Origin: Terebella lapidaria
Lineage: Eukaryota; Annelida; Polychaeta; Terebellida; Terebellidae
NCBI GenBank assembly: GCA_949152475.1
Contig: OX424567.1
Span: 25,445,402 to 25,509,401 of the forward strand
Length of the DNA stretch: 64,000 nt
Reading direction: 5' to 3'
This document shows positions 47,343 to 59,455 of the stretch, piece after piece. The position numbers and the translations under genes were made by a program. A model generated the notes under the pieces. It searched no databases. It was not told the origin of the DNA and worked only from the letters and a program-made list of their open reading frames with translations. Numbering within the stretch: the first letter of the stretch is position 1; each line of letters opens with the position of its first letter.

Positions 47343-50300
47343 ATGATGGCGGTCGTTATGATATGTGTATATTTTCTACTTGGGTTTGTGTTCTCTACTG
47401 TTCAAACTCTATTTCCAGAAGTCGGATACGTCAATGCAAGCTTTCCAAGGTTCTCAAATGTCTATGAGCATCCGAATTGGACTGATCCAACAGAAAGGTA
47501 ACGAATTGTACACAGAGTATGGTGAGCCATGTCCTCAGATTATCATTAGAATTATCAACGAGATCGATAGGAAATGTGAAATGCTAATTTTATTTTTCGT
47601 GCAGATACAGCTTGCTCTTATCCACATACGACGAATCCCTATCCATCAGCGATTCCTCGTATATCTACTTGAACATCGGTAAATATCTGGACAATTTAGA
47701 CGGAGTTCTGTCATCTGAGCTATACGACGAACTGTCATGGCCGAGGGAACCAAAACAGACTCCAAGTGCGTAATTTATTCCGCTTCAATTCTTAAGTTTA
47801 AAATGATACTCGAGCGTATGTGGCCTATTATAATTCGACTGGGCGGCTGATATTTCAAACATTATTATCAGTATTGTTATCCTGACTTCGTTTGACCAGT
47901 GAACGTTTTTGGGTTTGAGACCATCACTCAACCTGACGGATTTCTACGGCCGGGGAAAACCAACGGCACAATCTACGTCTTCGATGCTCGTGATTTCGAC
48001 AGTATTTCGGTACACGACATTGTCCGAGACCCGAGTGATCCCGACCCCCGGCAGTGGGTCTACCACAAAGTCCTCTGGAGGGACTTCAACCTCGACGGCA
48101 GGGTAGACGCTCTCACGTGCCGTGTGCGCATCGCTGGAGATCCACGTATGTTGGTCATGAGGCGGTCAAACCTCTTGTGAATTGTCACATACACGGTTGA
48201 CATTAAATATGGAATATATCGGTTGGGTGGGTAAACTGATGAAATATTATGTCATAGATTCAAATTGATAAGCACCATGAAGTTGTTACATGATGTGGTG
48301 TTCAGCCAAGCATGTCACCTGCCGATCAGACGATTATCGTGCCAATTGACACCACGGGAGTGCACATGGGGTGACGAAATAACTGACCACTGCGATATGG
48401 GGTGATTTTTTGTAATACTATCATTTATGTGGGCTGGTCAATATCTCATTTATGTGCATATCCCAGGATCTCCTTGACTTGGAGCTACGAAATTTTAAAC
48501 GCAGATTCCTGAAGTGATGATGCGTCAAATAAGTGCGGCAGTTTATCACGGAGTGGTTGCCCACTGCGACGTAATGGGCTAAAACAGACTGAGATAGCGA
48601 GGCAAAACAACATCACACAGGGGGGAGAGAGGGGGGGGGGGGTGTCAGCAAGATCCTGAAGAGGAACGCCGAGACAGATTTGCCTACATGTACTCCTATA
48701 TCTCGCCCAGGATATCCTATAAAGACAACAAGAAGACAGGACCGTTTGTTGATTCGCCTGTGTACTGGTGGCTGTATCATGCCAGCCAGGGCCTTGAGAG
48801 TATAGTGGCAGAACGCCATTGTACGCGTATCCAGAACAGTAGTGAACAGTCGATTGTTTCGAGCTGGGTATCGTGCCAGGAGACCACCGGTGAAACCTCT
48901 GCTGAGTCAAAGACATCACGAGCGACGTCTGCAGTGGGCCAGGGATCACCGCCATTTGGGACCACATCACTGGAATCATGTCATATTTAGTGACGAGGCG
49001 AGATTGGAGGTGTACCACCAAGATGGACGCATCCGAGTTCGCAGACGAGTTGAAGAACTTTACCAAGAAGCCTGCATACTACCCAGGGTGCAGAATGGAG
49101 GCGGTGGGATAATCATATGGGGTGCTTTCCACACAGGTGGAAAAAGTGACCTTGTGATCCTGGTCGGCAATCTGGATCAACACCAGTACATACGCATAAT
49201 AATGTTGCCATTCGCTCGAGGGGCCTTCCAGAACAATTTTGTGTACCAGGATGACAATGCTCCTGCACACAGGGCTCGTACAGTGGCCACTTTCCTTCAG
49301 GATCAAGGGGTTGAGCACTTGTCATGACCAGCGTGTTCGCCAGATATGAACCCCTTAGAGAACCTATGGGCTGAAGTAACCCGTCGGATCAACAACCTGG
49401 TTAGACAACCAACCAATGTGGGTGAATTGCGACAGGCTGTGATGGACGCATGGACCAATATACCCCTGAATACCTTGAGGACCCTGTCTGACGGTGTGCT
49501 CCGCCGTGTGATGGTGCTACGAGCAGCCAGGGGAGGTCACACACGATACTGAACATCGTTGGTGCTAGATCGCATAATGACGCTCAATATTGTAAAGTTT
49601 CATGTATCTGCTGTTGCGTGTTGTTGAGATATTAAATTTGAAAATATAAATTATAAATCTATTGTTGGCACAATTCGGCGTTGGTTTTTTTTTCTGGATC
49701 ACAGTGTTTACTAATACAAGATGAAGAATGCACAAAGTATGAGGTTAGGTGCTTATAAACGCCAGGCAAGACAAACTTCTTGCAAATAAAAACTGAAAAA
49801 AAATGATGAAAAAAATATATATATACATATTCCATATTAAATGTCAACCCTGTAGTCTCAGGATATGTTACTGGTATCTCATATTCGTCTATATCGTAGC
49901 TGAAGAAGAGACCCAGTTGTTGTGGTTTGAGCAGCCTTCTAGCGACCCTCTGAACCAAGCATGGACCCAACACCTGGTCATCGAGAACTTCTGCGGCACT
50001 TTCCAAACAGGAATGACCCTCTTTACAACATCTGGTCCGAAGTTCGGCCTCTTCACCGTGGGCTCGTACACGGAGCTGTTCTCCGTACACTGGAGCGAGG
50101 ATCCTACAGGCAGCTGGGCAGACCCAGCCTTGGTATGGAACCGTTTCTCACCACAGCTCTTACCAAGATTTAACGAGATGTAATATTACAAGTCATTTGT
50201 GCAATTCTGCTGTATGAATACACTATGTATGAATGTTGTATGTACTGTATATTGTTGACTAAAGTGACCAGAGATACCCAATATGAATTGTAAATATATA

Positions 50301-51310
50301 AATTATATACATCACTGGTGTCTTTTAAAAAATTGTGCGTTTTTGTTTGTATGCTTAACTTGTCATACCGGTATTCCTGACTACAATATAAAGTAGTGAG
50401 TTCGATAAAAGTTGGGCTAAGGGGTGAAACTTCGTGTACATTGTGTATCTGTCAACAAATTATTTCACATCGGATTTCACCTATATAACAAAGATACGGA
50501 CTCGCGTTCTCGACTACGGACGCAAGTTCTACGATTTAGAAATTGTTGATGCCAATAATGATGGTCGCTATGACATTCTGATGTCTTGGAATGCTGAAGT
50601 CAACGGAAGCTTTGTGGTCTACCAAATACCGGACGACTTCCGGTGAATATTGTTGTATTACAGAATTGTGGATTAATCGTTGCGGATTCCGAGGTTTCGA
50701 TTAAAACCAATAGAGTCGAGGATTTATTGAATTTTCACATTTCAAACATTGGCTATTGACTTCCACTGACAGTACTGGTCCATATGGGATACACGTGTTA
50801 GCTGACGGCTTCACCTCGAGGAGTGGGGCTGTGGGAGGCGGGACTCCGGGAGCCGGACAGGCTTTCTACCCAGACAACGACCGGTCAGTCACCATACATT
50901 AAATATATAGCTCTATGACATTAATTACCCCCAAAGAGCCTCAAATGCTCTCTGCTACTTCTTTAACAATCATCGTCAACAATAGCATACTAGTACACTG
51001 ATGTCATTGCATGAATTATCAATTTCAGTCAATCCGTGGGCGATACTGTTTTTTGTTTGTTCACAGCTCAGGAAAACCGTGGATTCTGTTGTCCGGGGAG
51101 GATGACGGGAGGACTTATTACCTGACTCCAGACTCTGAGGACCCACTGGACTGGAGTTACGAAATGTCCATCATTCGGGATGAGGGTCCAAACAACATCC
51201 TGGGCAGACCCAGTGCCATGGATGCAGACGGGGACTGGCTCAAAGAAATATACATCCCGGCGTATAACCAAAATGTGGTGTATGTTCACGAGTACATGTA
51301 TAAAGATTGA
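47343..51310 (+). CDS. Secreted VCBS/FG-GAP-like protein, paralogue C
   Basis: Function unknown. Exons 47343-47497, 47605-47765, 47900-48145, 49900-50132, 50494-50642, 50773-50883 and 51067-51310 join in frame to 432 aa. The signal peptide (MMAVVMICVYFLLGFVFS) differs from B, but the mature part starts with the same QTLFPEVGYVNASF. DxDxDG-type loops lie at about 167-175 (DFNLDGRVD), 284-292 (DANNDGRYD) and 404-412 (DADGDWLKE); in the last, Trp replaces the Gly present in A and B, which may weaken calcium binding. Intron 3 carries a 1.66-kb Tc1-like element. The acceptor of exon 5 is AAG where B has CAG. The C-terminus (HEYMYKD) departs from that of B. Phases agree throughout, so the gene appears intact despite the insertion. 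Confidence 0.86.
48192..49852 (+). mobile_element. Tc1/mariner-like transposon in intron 3 of paralogue C
   Basis: The terminal inverted repeats CACGGTTGACATTAAATATG (48192) and, read inward from the other end, CAGGGTTGACATTTAATATG (49852) are bounded by TA on each side (48190-48191 and 49853-49854), the standard target duplication of this superfamily. The length is 1661 bp. Intron 3 of paralogue B reads straight across the site (CACATAGTGTCAGGAAAT), so it serves as the empty site. A decayed transposase lies inside. Confidence 0.9.
48842..49552 (+). pseudogene. Tc1-like transposase, inactive
   Basis: The DDE parts are visible in one frame: first Asp in FSDEARLEVY, second in YQDDNAPAHRA, Glu in SPDMNPLENLW, with 34-residue spacing after the second Asp as in Tc1 transposases. 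A single TGA at 49325-49327 stands where family members have the Trp of the WPA(R/C)SPD motif. Upstream of 48842 the DNA-binding half is scrambled by stops and a G run (48631-48641). It ends RAARGGHTRY before a stop at 49552. It cannot make an active enzyme as it stands, but the short terminal repeats could still be moved in trans. Confidence 0.85.
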
Positions 51311-51565
51311 TGTCAAATACAGGTCTTCTGCTTGTACTTACACACTCTGATATCCTAATGTTACTGGACCAAAGGTTCGATAGCATATTGGCAAGGCGTT
51401 GCATCCATGATCCGTCGACGACCGTCATCGTCCATATTTTTGTCTTTAAAGTACGAATCCCTCTGAAGACCGATACATTTCTGAGTTTTTTTCTCTCGTT
51501 ATTTTCCAAAATGGCGGCCAGTTTGCTGATCGTTTTTTTTTTCTCCTGAAAATCTTCTCGGTACA
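51311..51565. other. 3' flank of paralogue C
   Basis: No gene is seen. The segment AAAATGGCGGCCAG near 51510 is typical of the adjacent repeat family, so repeat sequence may start before its recognised end. Confidence 0.4.
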
Positions 51566-53113
51566 TTTTTTAGGTTACCGTACCTTTGGTCCGATAACCT
51601 ATTGCCGTGGCGTTGCGTCCGTCGTCGTCGTCGTCCGTCGTCCGGCGTCCGTCGTCCGTCAACATTCATATCTTTAAAACTTACGATCGAATCTTCCTGA
51701 AATTTTGCACAAAAATGCTTAAATATATTTCGAGAGGGAGGTATTTTTTAGTTTTTTGATTTTCGAATTATTTTCAAAATGGCGGCCATTTTTGATGAAA
51801 AACAGTTAATTTTGGACTTTGACGGTCGTTTTCTCAAAAACTGTCTGATCAGATTTGAGATTTTTGTTTCAAAAGATTCTCCTTATGTACCTCTGTGATG
51901 TGTATAAGTTTAGTTGCCCTTGAATTGTTGGTCTGCGTATGGCGGCCATTTTTAATTTTCGACGGGTCGATGAAAAAAAAAAAAATTTCGGCCCAAATCG
52001 CATTACTATCCATTTTGGGCCATTTCTAGAAAAAAAAAATTTTTTCACTCTGAAAAAAATTTTGGAAAATTTTCGGCACTTTTTTCCTTCATAATGGGAG
52101 CTGCCAGGACTGTACTCCTAGAACGCCTGAAGATAGAGCTTAGAAATTGGCACTTTCAAATGGAAAGTCATATATGGCGACTTGTGTGGTGACCTTGAAT
52201 TTGACCTTGGATGACCTTGAAAGCTCAAATCAGCAATTTTTGGGTCGAAAAATGCCCAAATTTGCACCTTGTCTGTCTTATCTCGAAAACTGTCTGATCA
52301 GTTTTGAGATTTTCGTTTCAAAAGATTCCTCTTATGTACCTTTATGATGTGTATAAGTTTTGTTGCCCTTGAATCGCCGATCTCCGTGTGGCGGCCATTT
52401 TGAATTTTTGACGAGTCGGCGAAAAAAAAAAATTTTCTCCCCAAATCGCATTACTATCCATTTTGAGCCATTTCTAGGCAAAAAGAAATTTTCACCTTTT
52501 GAAAAAAAATTTTGGACTTAGAAAATTTTTGGCACTTTTTTCCTTCATAATTGGAGCTGTCAGGACTGTTCTCATAGAACACTTGAAGATACAGCTTAGA
52601 AATTGGTACTTTCAAATGGGAAGTCATATATGGCGATTTGTGTGGTGATCTTGAATTTGACCTTCGATGACCTTGAAAGGTCGGAACAGCCATTTTTGGG
52701 TCAAAAAATGCCCAGATTTGCCTCTATAGATGAAATGCTTGCAGATATAACTCATGTTTGTATTATGAACATATAGCAAGACATATATGGCACAACTAAT
52801 GATGACCTTGATCTTGACGTCAGATGACCTTGAGTGCCAAATGTCTGACTCGTAATGTGTAAATTGACCTGAGCGGCCTAAACGATTCCACCCAGATATA
52901 TCTTTGTATTATGAACATATAGAATATCAAATGCCGCACACATACATGTAATGGTGACATCGAAGTTCACACGGATGACCTTGATTGGTAAATCTCAAGG
53001 TCATTTGTTCACACTGCGAATTTTGATTGGTAAATCTCAAGGTCTGTTACCTGCCAATGCTGCCATGGCCAAACCAAAATTGTCCGGTAACCTGTCTTAG
53101 CCTTTGGGCTAAT
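51566..53113 (-). repeat. Hairpin-ended repeat, 1.55-kb copy, inverted
   Basis: In this orientation it begins with AGGTTACCGTACCTTTGG and TCCGATAACCTATTGCCG, then a (GTCGTC)n tract. It ends with GGTAACCTGTCTTAGCCTTT and GGGCTAA. The interior holds two unequal repeats of about 420 bp, each with AAATGGCGGCCATTTT, TGACCTTGGATGACCTTGAA-like text and ATGTGTATAAGTTT. It is the near mirror image of the copy at 59456-60960, the most alike pair in the window. Confidence 0.85.
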
Positions 53114-54194
53114 TTTTTTCTTAAGTAATGCATAGGACTCTCAATTATGTACCCCTCTAATGTGTATTTCAGTTTATTTACCACACGTTTAGACTACATG
53201 CACCATCGAAAAACTATGTTGCTTCAAAAGGGTAAAGAAAAAAATTCTTATCAAGGACTCGTTCCTTAGATAGCAGCTTTATAGTAAACACTCCTGCAAT
53301 ACAAGATAGGGTTTAATTATCGTCATATTTATATGGCGATTCCAGAATCGACCTTGAATTTGATCTTCAATTACCCTGAGAGGGTAAAAAGGCCAGTATA
53401 TGGCAACTTTTTCAAAACATGGTCAGGCCTAACTCTCTCATATTAATGCAATGGCCACCCAAATGCGTTGTTCAACGTGGCTGATTTTTACATGTATAAG
53501 TTTCGCAGCTCTTGAGTCGCGGTGTCGGCGTTCATTTTTTAGGCGTGTAAGTTAAGCTCTCTTTATAATAGACGACTGATTCTGAGGCCATGATATCTTG
53601 AGAACTGAATTAAACATCATTGCACCATGTAGGTTCAGTCATGGGTTCAGTATGGAAGATCGAAATCGATATCTAGGTATATATACCCATTCCCTGTTGT
53701 AACCGAGCGAGGGAAACCAATTAAAATTGTTGTTATATACCGCCAGCTCCAGAAAATCGTCGTTTTTTTCACTTATTCCCATTCAGAACAGCTAAGAATC
53801 CCATGTGTCATCGCACAATGTATGATTCGACAGTGTAATATGACAATTTATTACTGCAGCGCATGACAAGATACGTATTCCAGAACACACGGTTATGTGC
53901 GCGTTGTGATGGTTAGGCGGCCGTGTTGATCATAACGTCTCCAAAATTCGTCATTTTTGCACACTTTAAAGTAGTGTCAGAACCCAGTTACCATTACTAT
54001 TAACACTTACAATATTTCACAAATCTAAGGAGGAAATAACATTTTTTTTTGCAGCAGAAAATATGTATGTACAGGAATTTTCAAACAATAAAATAATGTT
54101 CGTGACAAGGAATCAAGTGCCATGCAATTGAATGATATTTGAAATGAATACAGATACATTTGTGGTGTTACTAAGTCGGCATGACATGCCCATC

Positions 54195-54196
<2 letters not shown>
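53114..54196. other. Intergenic, no gene seen
   Basis: AT-rich with no supported coding region. 53300-53560 contains weak repeat-family phrases such as GACCTTGAATTTGATCTTCA, suggesting an old, diverged copy. Confidence 0.4.

Positions 54197-54277
<81 letters not shown>
54197..54277. repeat. (TAA)n microsatellite
   Basis: An uninterrupted run of about 27 TAA/AAT triplets. It yields a poly-leucine frame on the minus strand, which is not a gene. Confidence 0.95.
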
Positions 54278-54279
54278 CG

Positions 54280-55378
54280 CAATTGGCACGTTCTGAAATA
54301 AAAATCGCAAAACTGATTAAACAGTTTTTGAGAAAAGACAGATAAAGTGCAAAATTTCAGCATATTTTGACCCAGAAATGACTGTTTCGACCTTTCAAGG
54401 TGATCAAAGGTCAATATCAAGACCACCACACTAATCCCCATATGGGGGCACCAGTTACCGAACCCCTAGAACACCACTAATACATTGACAAATAGTGAAG
54501 CTGTCAATTTATGATGACCATTATATCATTTAACTTGGTTTGTGAATGAAGAACACATAATTTTTACAGACCGGTGTGTTTACCAAACAAATAACAAAAT
54601 TTTCACAGTTTTCTTATTTTTTTCACATTGCGGTTAATGCTGTTTCTTTAACAATTTGCTTATAATTTTGTCTACCATCTGATCTCATGAATGAATCAAT
54701 CAATATAAACTCCTTTCATTGTCACAAGCACATGACTACTGGGAAATATTAAGCCCCTTCATGTGTCAAAAATTGCAATCTTTTATTTCATCCGTTTTTA
54801 TACAGGGGGGGTTGATAATAGGAACCTCGTTGATTTTCGGTATCTAAGCTGTAAAGTCGATAATAAGCGAGATATAAGCCAATTTGTGCTCTGGCCTTGA
54901 AACTGAGGTCAGAGGTCAAATCCAAGGTCACGAGAATATTCAGCATATATCATTTGCTATATGTCCACAATTGATTCTTAGTCTCTAATCTCAATATTAA
55001 GTGAGATATTAGGCATAATGTGTCCAATTATAAAGCATAGGAGAATTTAACATGGGAAAGTCCTATTTGGGCGGAGTTTTGGCCGAAATGGCCCACTTCG
55101 AGCATATTCAAGCGCAACGAAACTGAACACATTTTGAAAAAATGACCGCCAAAGTCCAAAATCAGGCATTTTTCGTCGAAAACGGCCGCCATTTTGAAAA
55201 ATATGCGAAAATAAAAAAAAAACTAAAAAAATACCTCCTTCTTGAATTATTTTTAAGCATTTTTATGCAAAATTTCAGAAAAATTCGCCTGCAAACAAAA
55301 AAGATAAAAATATGTTGACGACGGACGACAGACGCAACGCCATACCAATAGGTTATTGGACTATAGGTTCGGTAACCT
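54280..55378 (+). repeat. Hairpin-ended repeat, broken copy
   Basis: 54295-54450 matches the interior of the family (AACTGATTAAACAGTTTTTG, TTTCGACCTTTCAAGGTG). After a non-matching spacer, 54835-55378 has one 134-bp-type unit (TAAGCTGTAAAGTCGATAA), CCAATTATAAAGCATAGG and GACGACGGACGACAGACGCA. It ends with the terminal stem GGTTATTGGACTATAGG and GTTCGGTAACC. The usual left end is absent. Confidence 0.7.
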
Positions 55379-58300
55379 GAAAATTGGAAGAATAATTATT
55401 GAATCTTGATCAGGTGGAATTTCTTTGTAGGTTATTTTCATTTCTTCCGTTGCCATGACATTACACTCTTCACACGAGTTTATTCTGAGACCCGCATATT
55501 CGCATATACTTGGCCGACCGGCGATTTTGTGTCGACTATCACAACTATAAATCTAAGAATCTTTATTTCACACGATGATATTTAAACTGATTTGTAATAC
55601 AAGCAGCCAATTTGATAGACATACAGTTATGCTTCTTTGATCCCGAATACAAGAGATAGGCCCTATTGCGCTATTTGTGGCGATTTAAAAAGCAAATGAT
55701 ATGACATCATCCATTCTCAAGACTACATTAAGATGGTGAAACCCTGCCGATTGTTGGCAGTAAATTTCACGACTTTAGTACCGCATACAAAATCTGAGCA
55801 TTTGTCATAAAACTTCTGGTAGTCCGAAGTGACTTTTTGCAGTTGAAGTGAATAGAGGAGTCATTTTCTTGTTTTAGAAAAATACAATCTTCGACCTGAA
55901 ACGTCTGGATCATTCCGGATCATAACGATGAAGTTGGTACATCCGTTCTCAATATCAACCACGTAATCTTTAGAATACATCGACTTTTTACATAGTGGAG
56001 CAGTCAGTGTCTATGAGCCGAGAATTACTTTTTGAATTTACCGCCTACATTTGTCACAAAATGCCCGACAGTCTTTGACACATTTACGAAGTGCGCCATT
56101 TTAAAAATATCACGTGGATTTGGACAACACACAGACTTGAATTATCATCTATTATTTTGATGATTTTCAAAGAATAGCTGACTTACTTGGGATTGGTACA
56201 TCGTAGACTCCATAACGAGCTATCCAAAGCCATGTGACAATGCGTTTTCCCCCGTAAAATTGAGTCTGAATATCGGCTACTTTCAACGTCAGGTGCCACG
56301 AAATCGTGTTTACATATTTCCCAGGTCAAAGTTTAATGTATCCTTACGCGAGACTTATCTTTGGTCATGTCGATTCTGGTAATCTGTATAATCCATTGAT
56401 CACACCAAATAATCCACTTTCTGAATACTGAACGGGACTACGGCAGAAAATGTTCGCAGTACGACACATTACATGTAGTTCGTGATATCAATTGGTAGCG
56501 GTCATCCTCGGAATATTTCCTTCGGTTGTGAAGACCAAATTTTGCGACTATGAGATTCGGTAGCTTCGTCTCCAAATGTTTTCCCGCGAGGCACCAACAG
56601 TCCCATGTGTTATGCATGTATATCGGCATATGACGGAGGTAATCCCAGAAATATGTACATAATCGAAGACATATTAGTTCATAGACAAAGAATTGTTGTA
56701 GATCGGGGAATGACAAACACTGAAAACCATGTTTCCAGACGATAACTGACATATCGCTCACCACGTGAGTTTGTATTCGCTCCGGCGAGAAAGCCGTTGA
56801 AATCCGTGCACAGGGTTTTGAGTTCAATGTGAAGAGCAATACTCACTAGCTGCTCAAGTCCAGTCTCGGTCAGTGATCGCATGGAACCACACGGAAAATC
56901 GTCGAGCACATGTCCTGGGGCGGATTATTAACCCTCTTTCAACCCTTCTTGCACATTGGGAGTTCATTTTCACAAATAGGTAATATGATACTATATTTGT
57001 TCAGGTACGTACACGTAATTTAAGCATTCTGTAATTGGAGCCCCGTCTCTATCAACACTGATCAAGTATCTATGAGTACCTATTCCATAAGTTCGTGGTT
57101 AAATACATCTCTATAACAAAATGAAACTGTATGTAGATGTATATCTATATGTATGTCAAGAAATTTAAATCAGGTGCCCTGATTGGCACAAGTATATGAG
57201 GTAATTATCAATAAGCAGCTATATGAGTTATTCATATCACCAACATATATATATTTCTCTAAATCAAGAAGTTGATTTGATTGTAATATTCCAATGATCA
57301 ATTCAAGGCAATGTGATTGGTATCAGCAACAGAATAGAGTGCCATCTGACAAATCCATCATCTCATATTTTTCTGACTCCAGATGACTCCAGATGTTGCT
57401 GACAACTCCACACCACTTTCCTGACAGCTCAGCCAGAAGACAACACAAGCAGAAGCTCCATAAATCCTGGTTCAAGTCTCAATCAGAAGACAGGCAATAG
57501 CAGCTCCACACCACTTGACTGATCCCCCAATGACAGGCACCCAGGAGCAATCATTCAGTTGGCCAACAATATGGATGTCAAAGAATAACAACAACTTGTG
57601 TTTTAACGTTTGCACCAATATATACATGTATATTAAAACAATATATATATATAAATTCAAATTAAGTGCATGTTGGATCTGTGATTCTGAAAAACCTGTA
57701 CAGAATTGCACACCACCATTTTGGGTATTGTACTGTCACTATAAGACAATTGGATATCTTATACAACAGCAATTTGGGGATTCAATGGCCAATTAATAAT
57801 ATTTCCATATTTTATATTTTAATGGATAAAGTGGTCAACACATTGTATGTATCAAAAATTTGTTATTGATACACATGTGTAGGTCAGAAATACATTATGA
57901 AGATTTGAATGGCAGTGTATCAAGTGGCCATGTGCAATATTGTTTACCAATTATGATAAATTCATAATCTTTTTGATTGGTATTATATTTGATTTATTTT
58001 GTTCTTGTTTACCTTCCATGTACAAACTTTGTAATATGAACATATGGGTATACTACCAAATACACTATTAATTCATGACATTTCTTGTCTGGTATGTTTG
58101 ATATCATACCTGTGATCCATGTATGTCAAAAGATGAAGTGCTCCAATTCATAACTCATGAATTGTACTAATAAAATGCTACCACTGTGTGAATTTCACAT
58201 CAATTATGTTGACACAACCCATGTGCAATAATGATACTTTAATGTCACATGTAATCATGATGACAATGAATCAAAAGCCTGGTGATATTTACATTTACAT

Positions 58301-59455
58301 GTTATTGGGATCAGGATGTATCCTGTATCTAGCTTGGGGTTTGTGTTCTTTGTATGCATAGACACAAGCATTATGCACAATAGGGTCAGTGAATACATAC
58401 ATGTAATGTTATTTATTTGATGAACACAGAGTGTTATGAATTATGCCAAATGCAAGAAGATGTTACTTCCCCAGAAGTTTTGAACTTATAACTTTCACTT
58501 TGGAAATACGGGTTATTATTTGCATTGATCAGGTGAATAGAGTAGTGTCATGGCCCAATGCACACAGAAGCCCTAGCATGTAGCAGTCTACATGTAAAAG
58601 CCAGTGTGAAGTGTGCACAGTGGAGCATATGATATTGAAGTCTCCCTCTCACTGTGGCAGTGTCTTGAAGGGTTAAAAAATAGTGCCTGTGCTGGCCACT
58701 TGGGAAAAATTTTCAGTTGTCAATAAATGTCTGAACTTCAAAAATCATTTGTGATGCAATGGATTTGAATTTCAAAAAAATATTTCTCGGCTCATAAACT
58801 AGCATATGTAGTAATGCTCAGAAAAATACTTGGAACATTCGTAATCGACTTTTTCCACAAGAACGGATGTCCCGAAATTTTGGTAGTCAATTTCACCAAT
58901 TTTAACATAAGATGCATAATAACTGCGCGTAAAATGCTTTAAATTAGTTATTAACATGATAATATAACATTTATGTGAAATATGTGTTCATTTCTTCAAG
59001 AAAAAACATTTTCAAAAATATTCAGTGCGCATCACTGACTAAAATATGGCGAGGGTAACAACCCCTTAAATACTACACACGAACATTGTCTAGATGTGTT
59101 TATATTTTGGTTGCCAGCCCAATCATTGTGGGTTCGGTTGTGAAGCGTGACCTAGTTTATTTGTGTTTGACGAACCTGCCCGGTGTTTTCTTTTGGCAAA
59201 CCGCCCAGACAAGAATTGTATACGAGAGAAACACCAAAATAGATCTACATACACCAACATTGAACGTCATCCGCCCTGCTCCCTTGTAGTCCTCACAATG
59301 AGAACAATATTTCAGTACATTGAAGAACATAATTACTGTAGTACGCCGTAAAAAGTTGATGCTAGCATTTAGGGGAAAAAAACACAGTTCTAATCAATAT
59401 AAACAACGTGAAATTAATTATTTATATGATTAACTATCAAATTTCAATACAAAAA
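55379..59455. other. Intergenic, no gene seen
   Basis: These 4 kb are mostly AT-rich. Frames at 56438-56909 (minus) are the longest but match no family I know and have no convincing splice structure. At 57370-57530 a short phrase (AGCTCCACACCACTT, AGAAGACA) is repeated twice. No repeat-family end or RNA gene was recognised. Confidence 0.45.

Noticed and set aside
48485-49066. 193-codon minus-strand frame across the Tc1-like element
   Set aside because: It is antisense to the transposase and shows no motif of its own.
54025-54441. 138-codon minus-strand frame with a long poly-leucine stretch
   Set aside because: It is the (TAA)n microsatellite read as leucine; the flanks belong to repeat sequence.
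56438-56909. Minus-strand frames of 133 and 76 codons
   Set aside because: No recognisable motif, no matching splice partners nearby and no conserved composition; possibly chance or a very old element.
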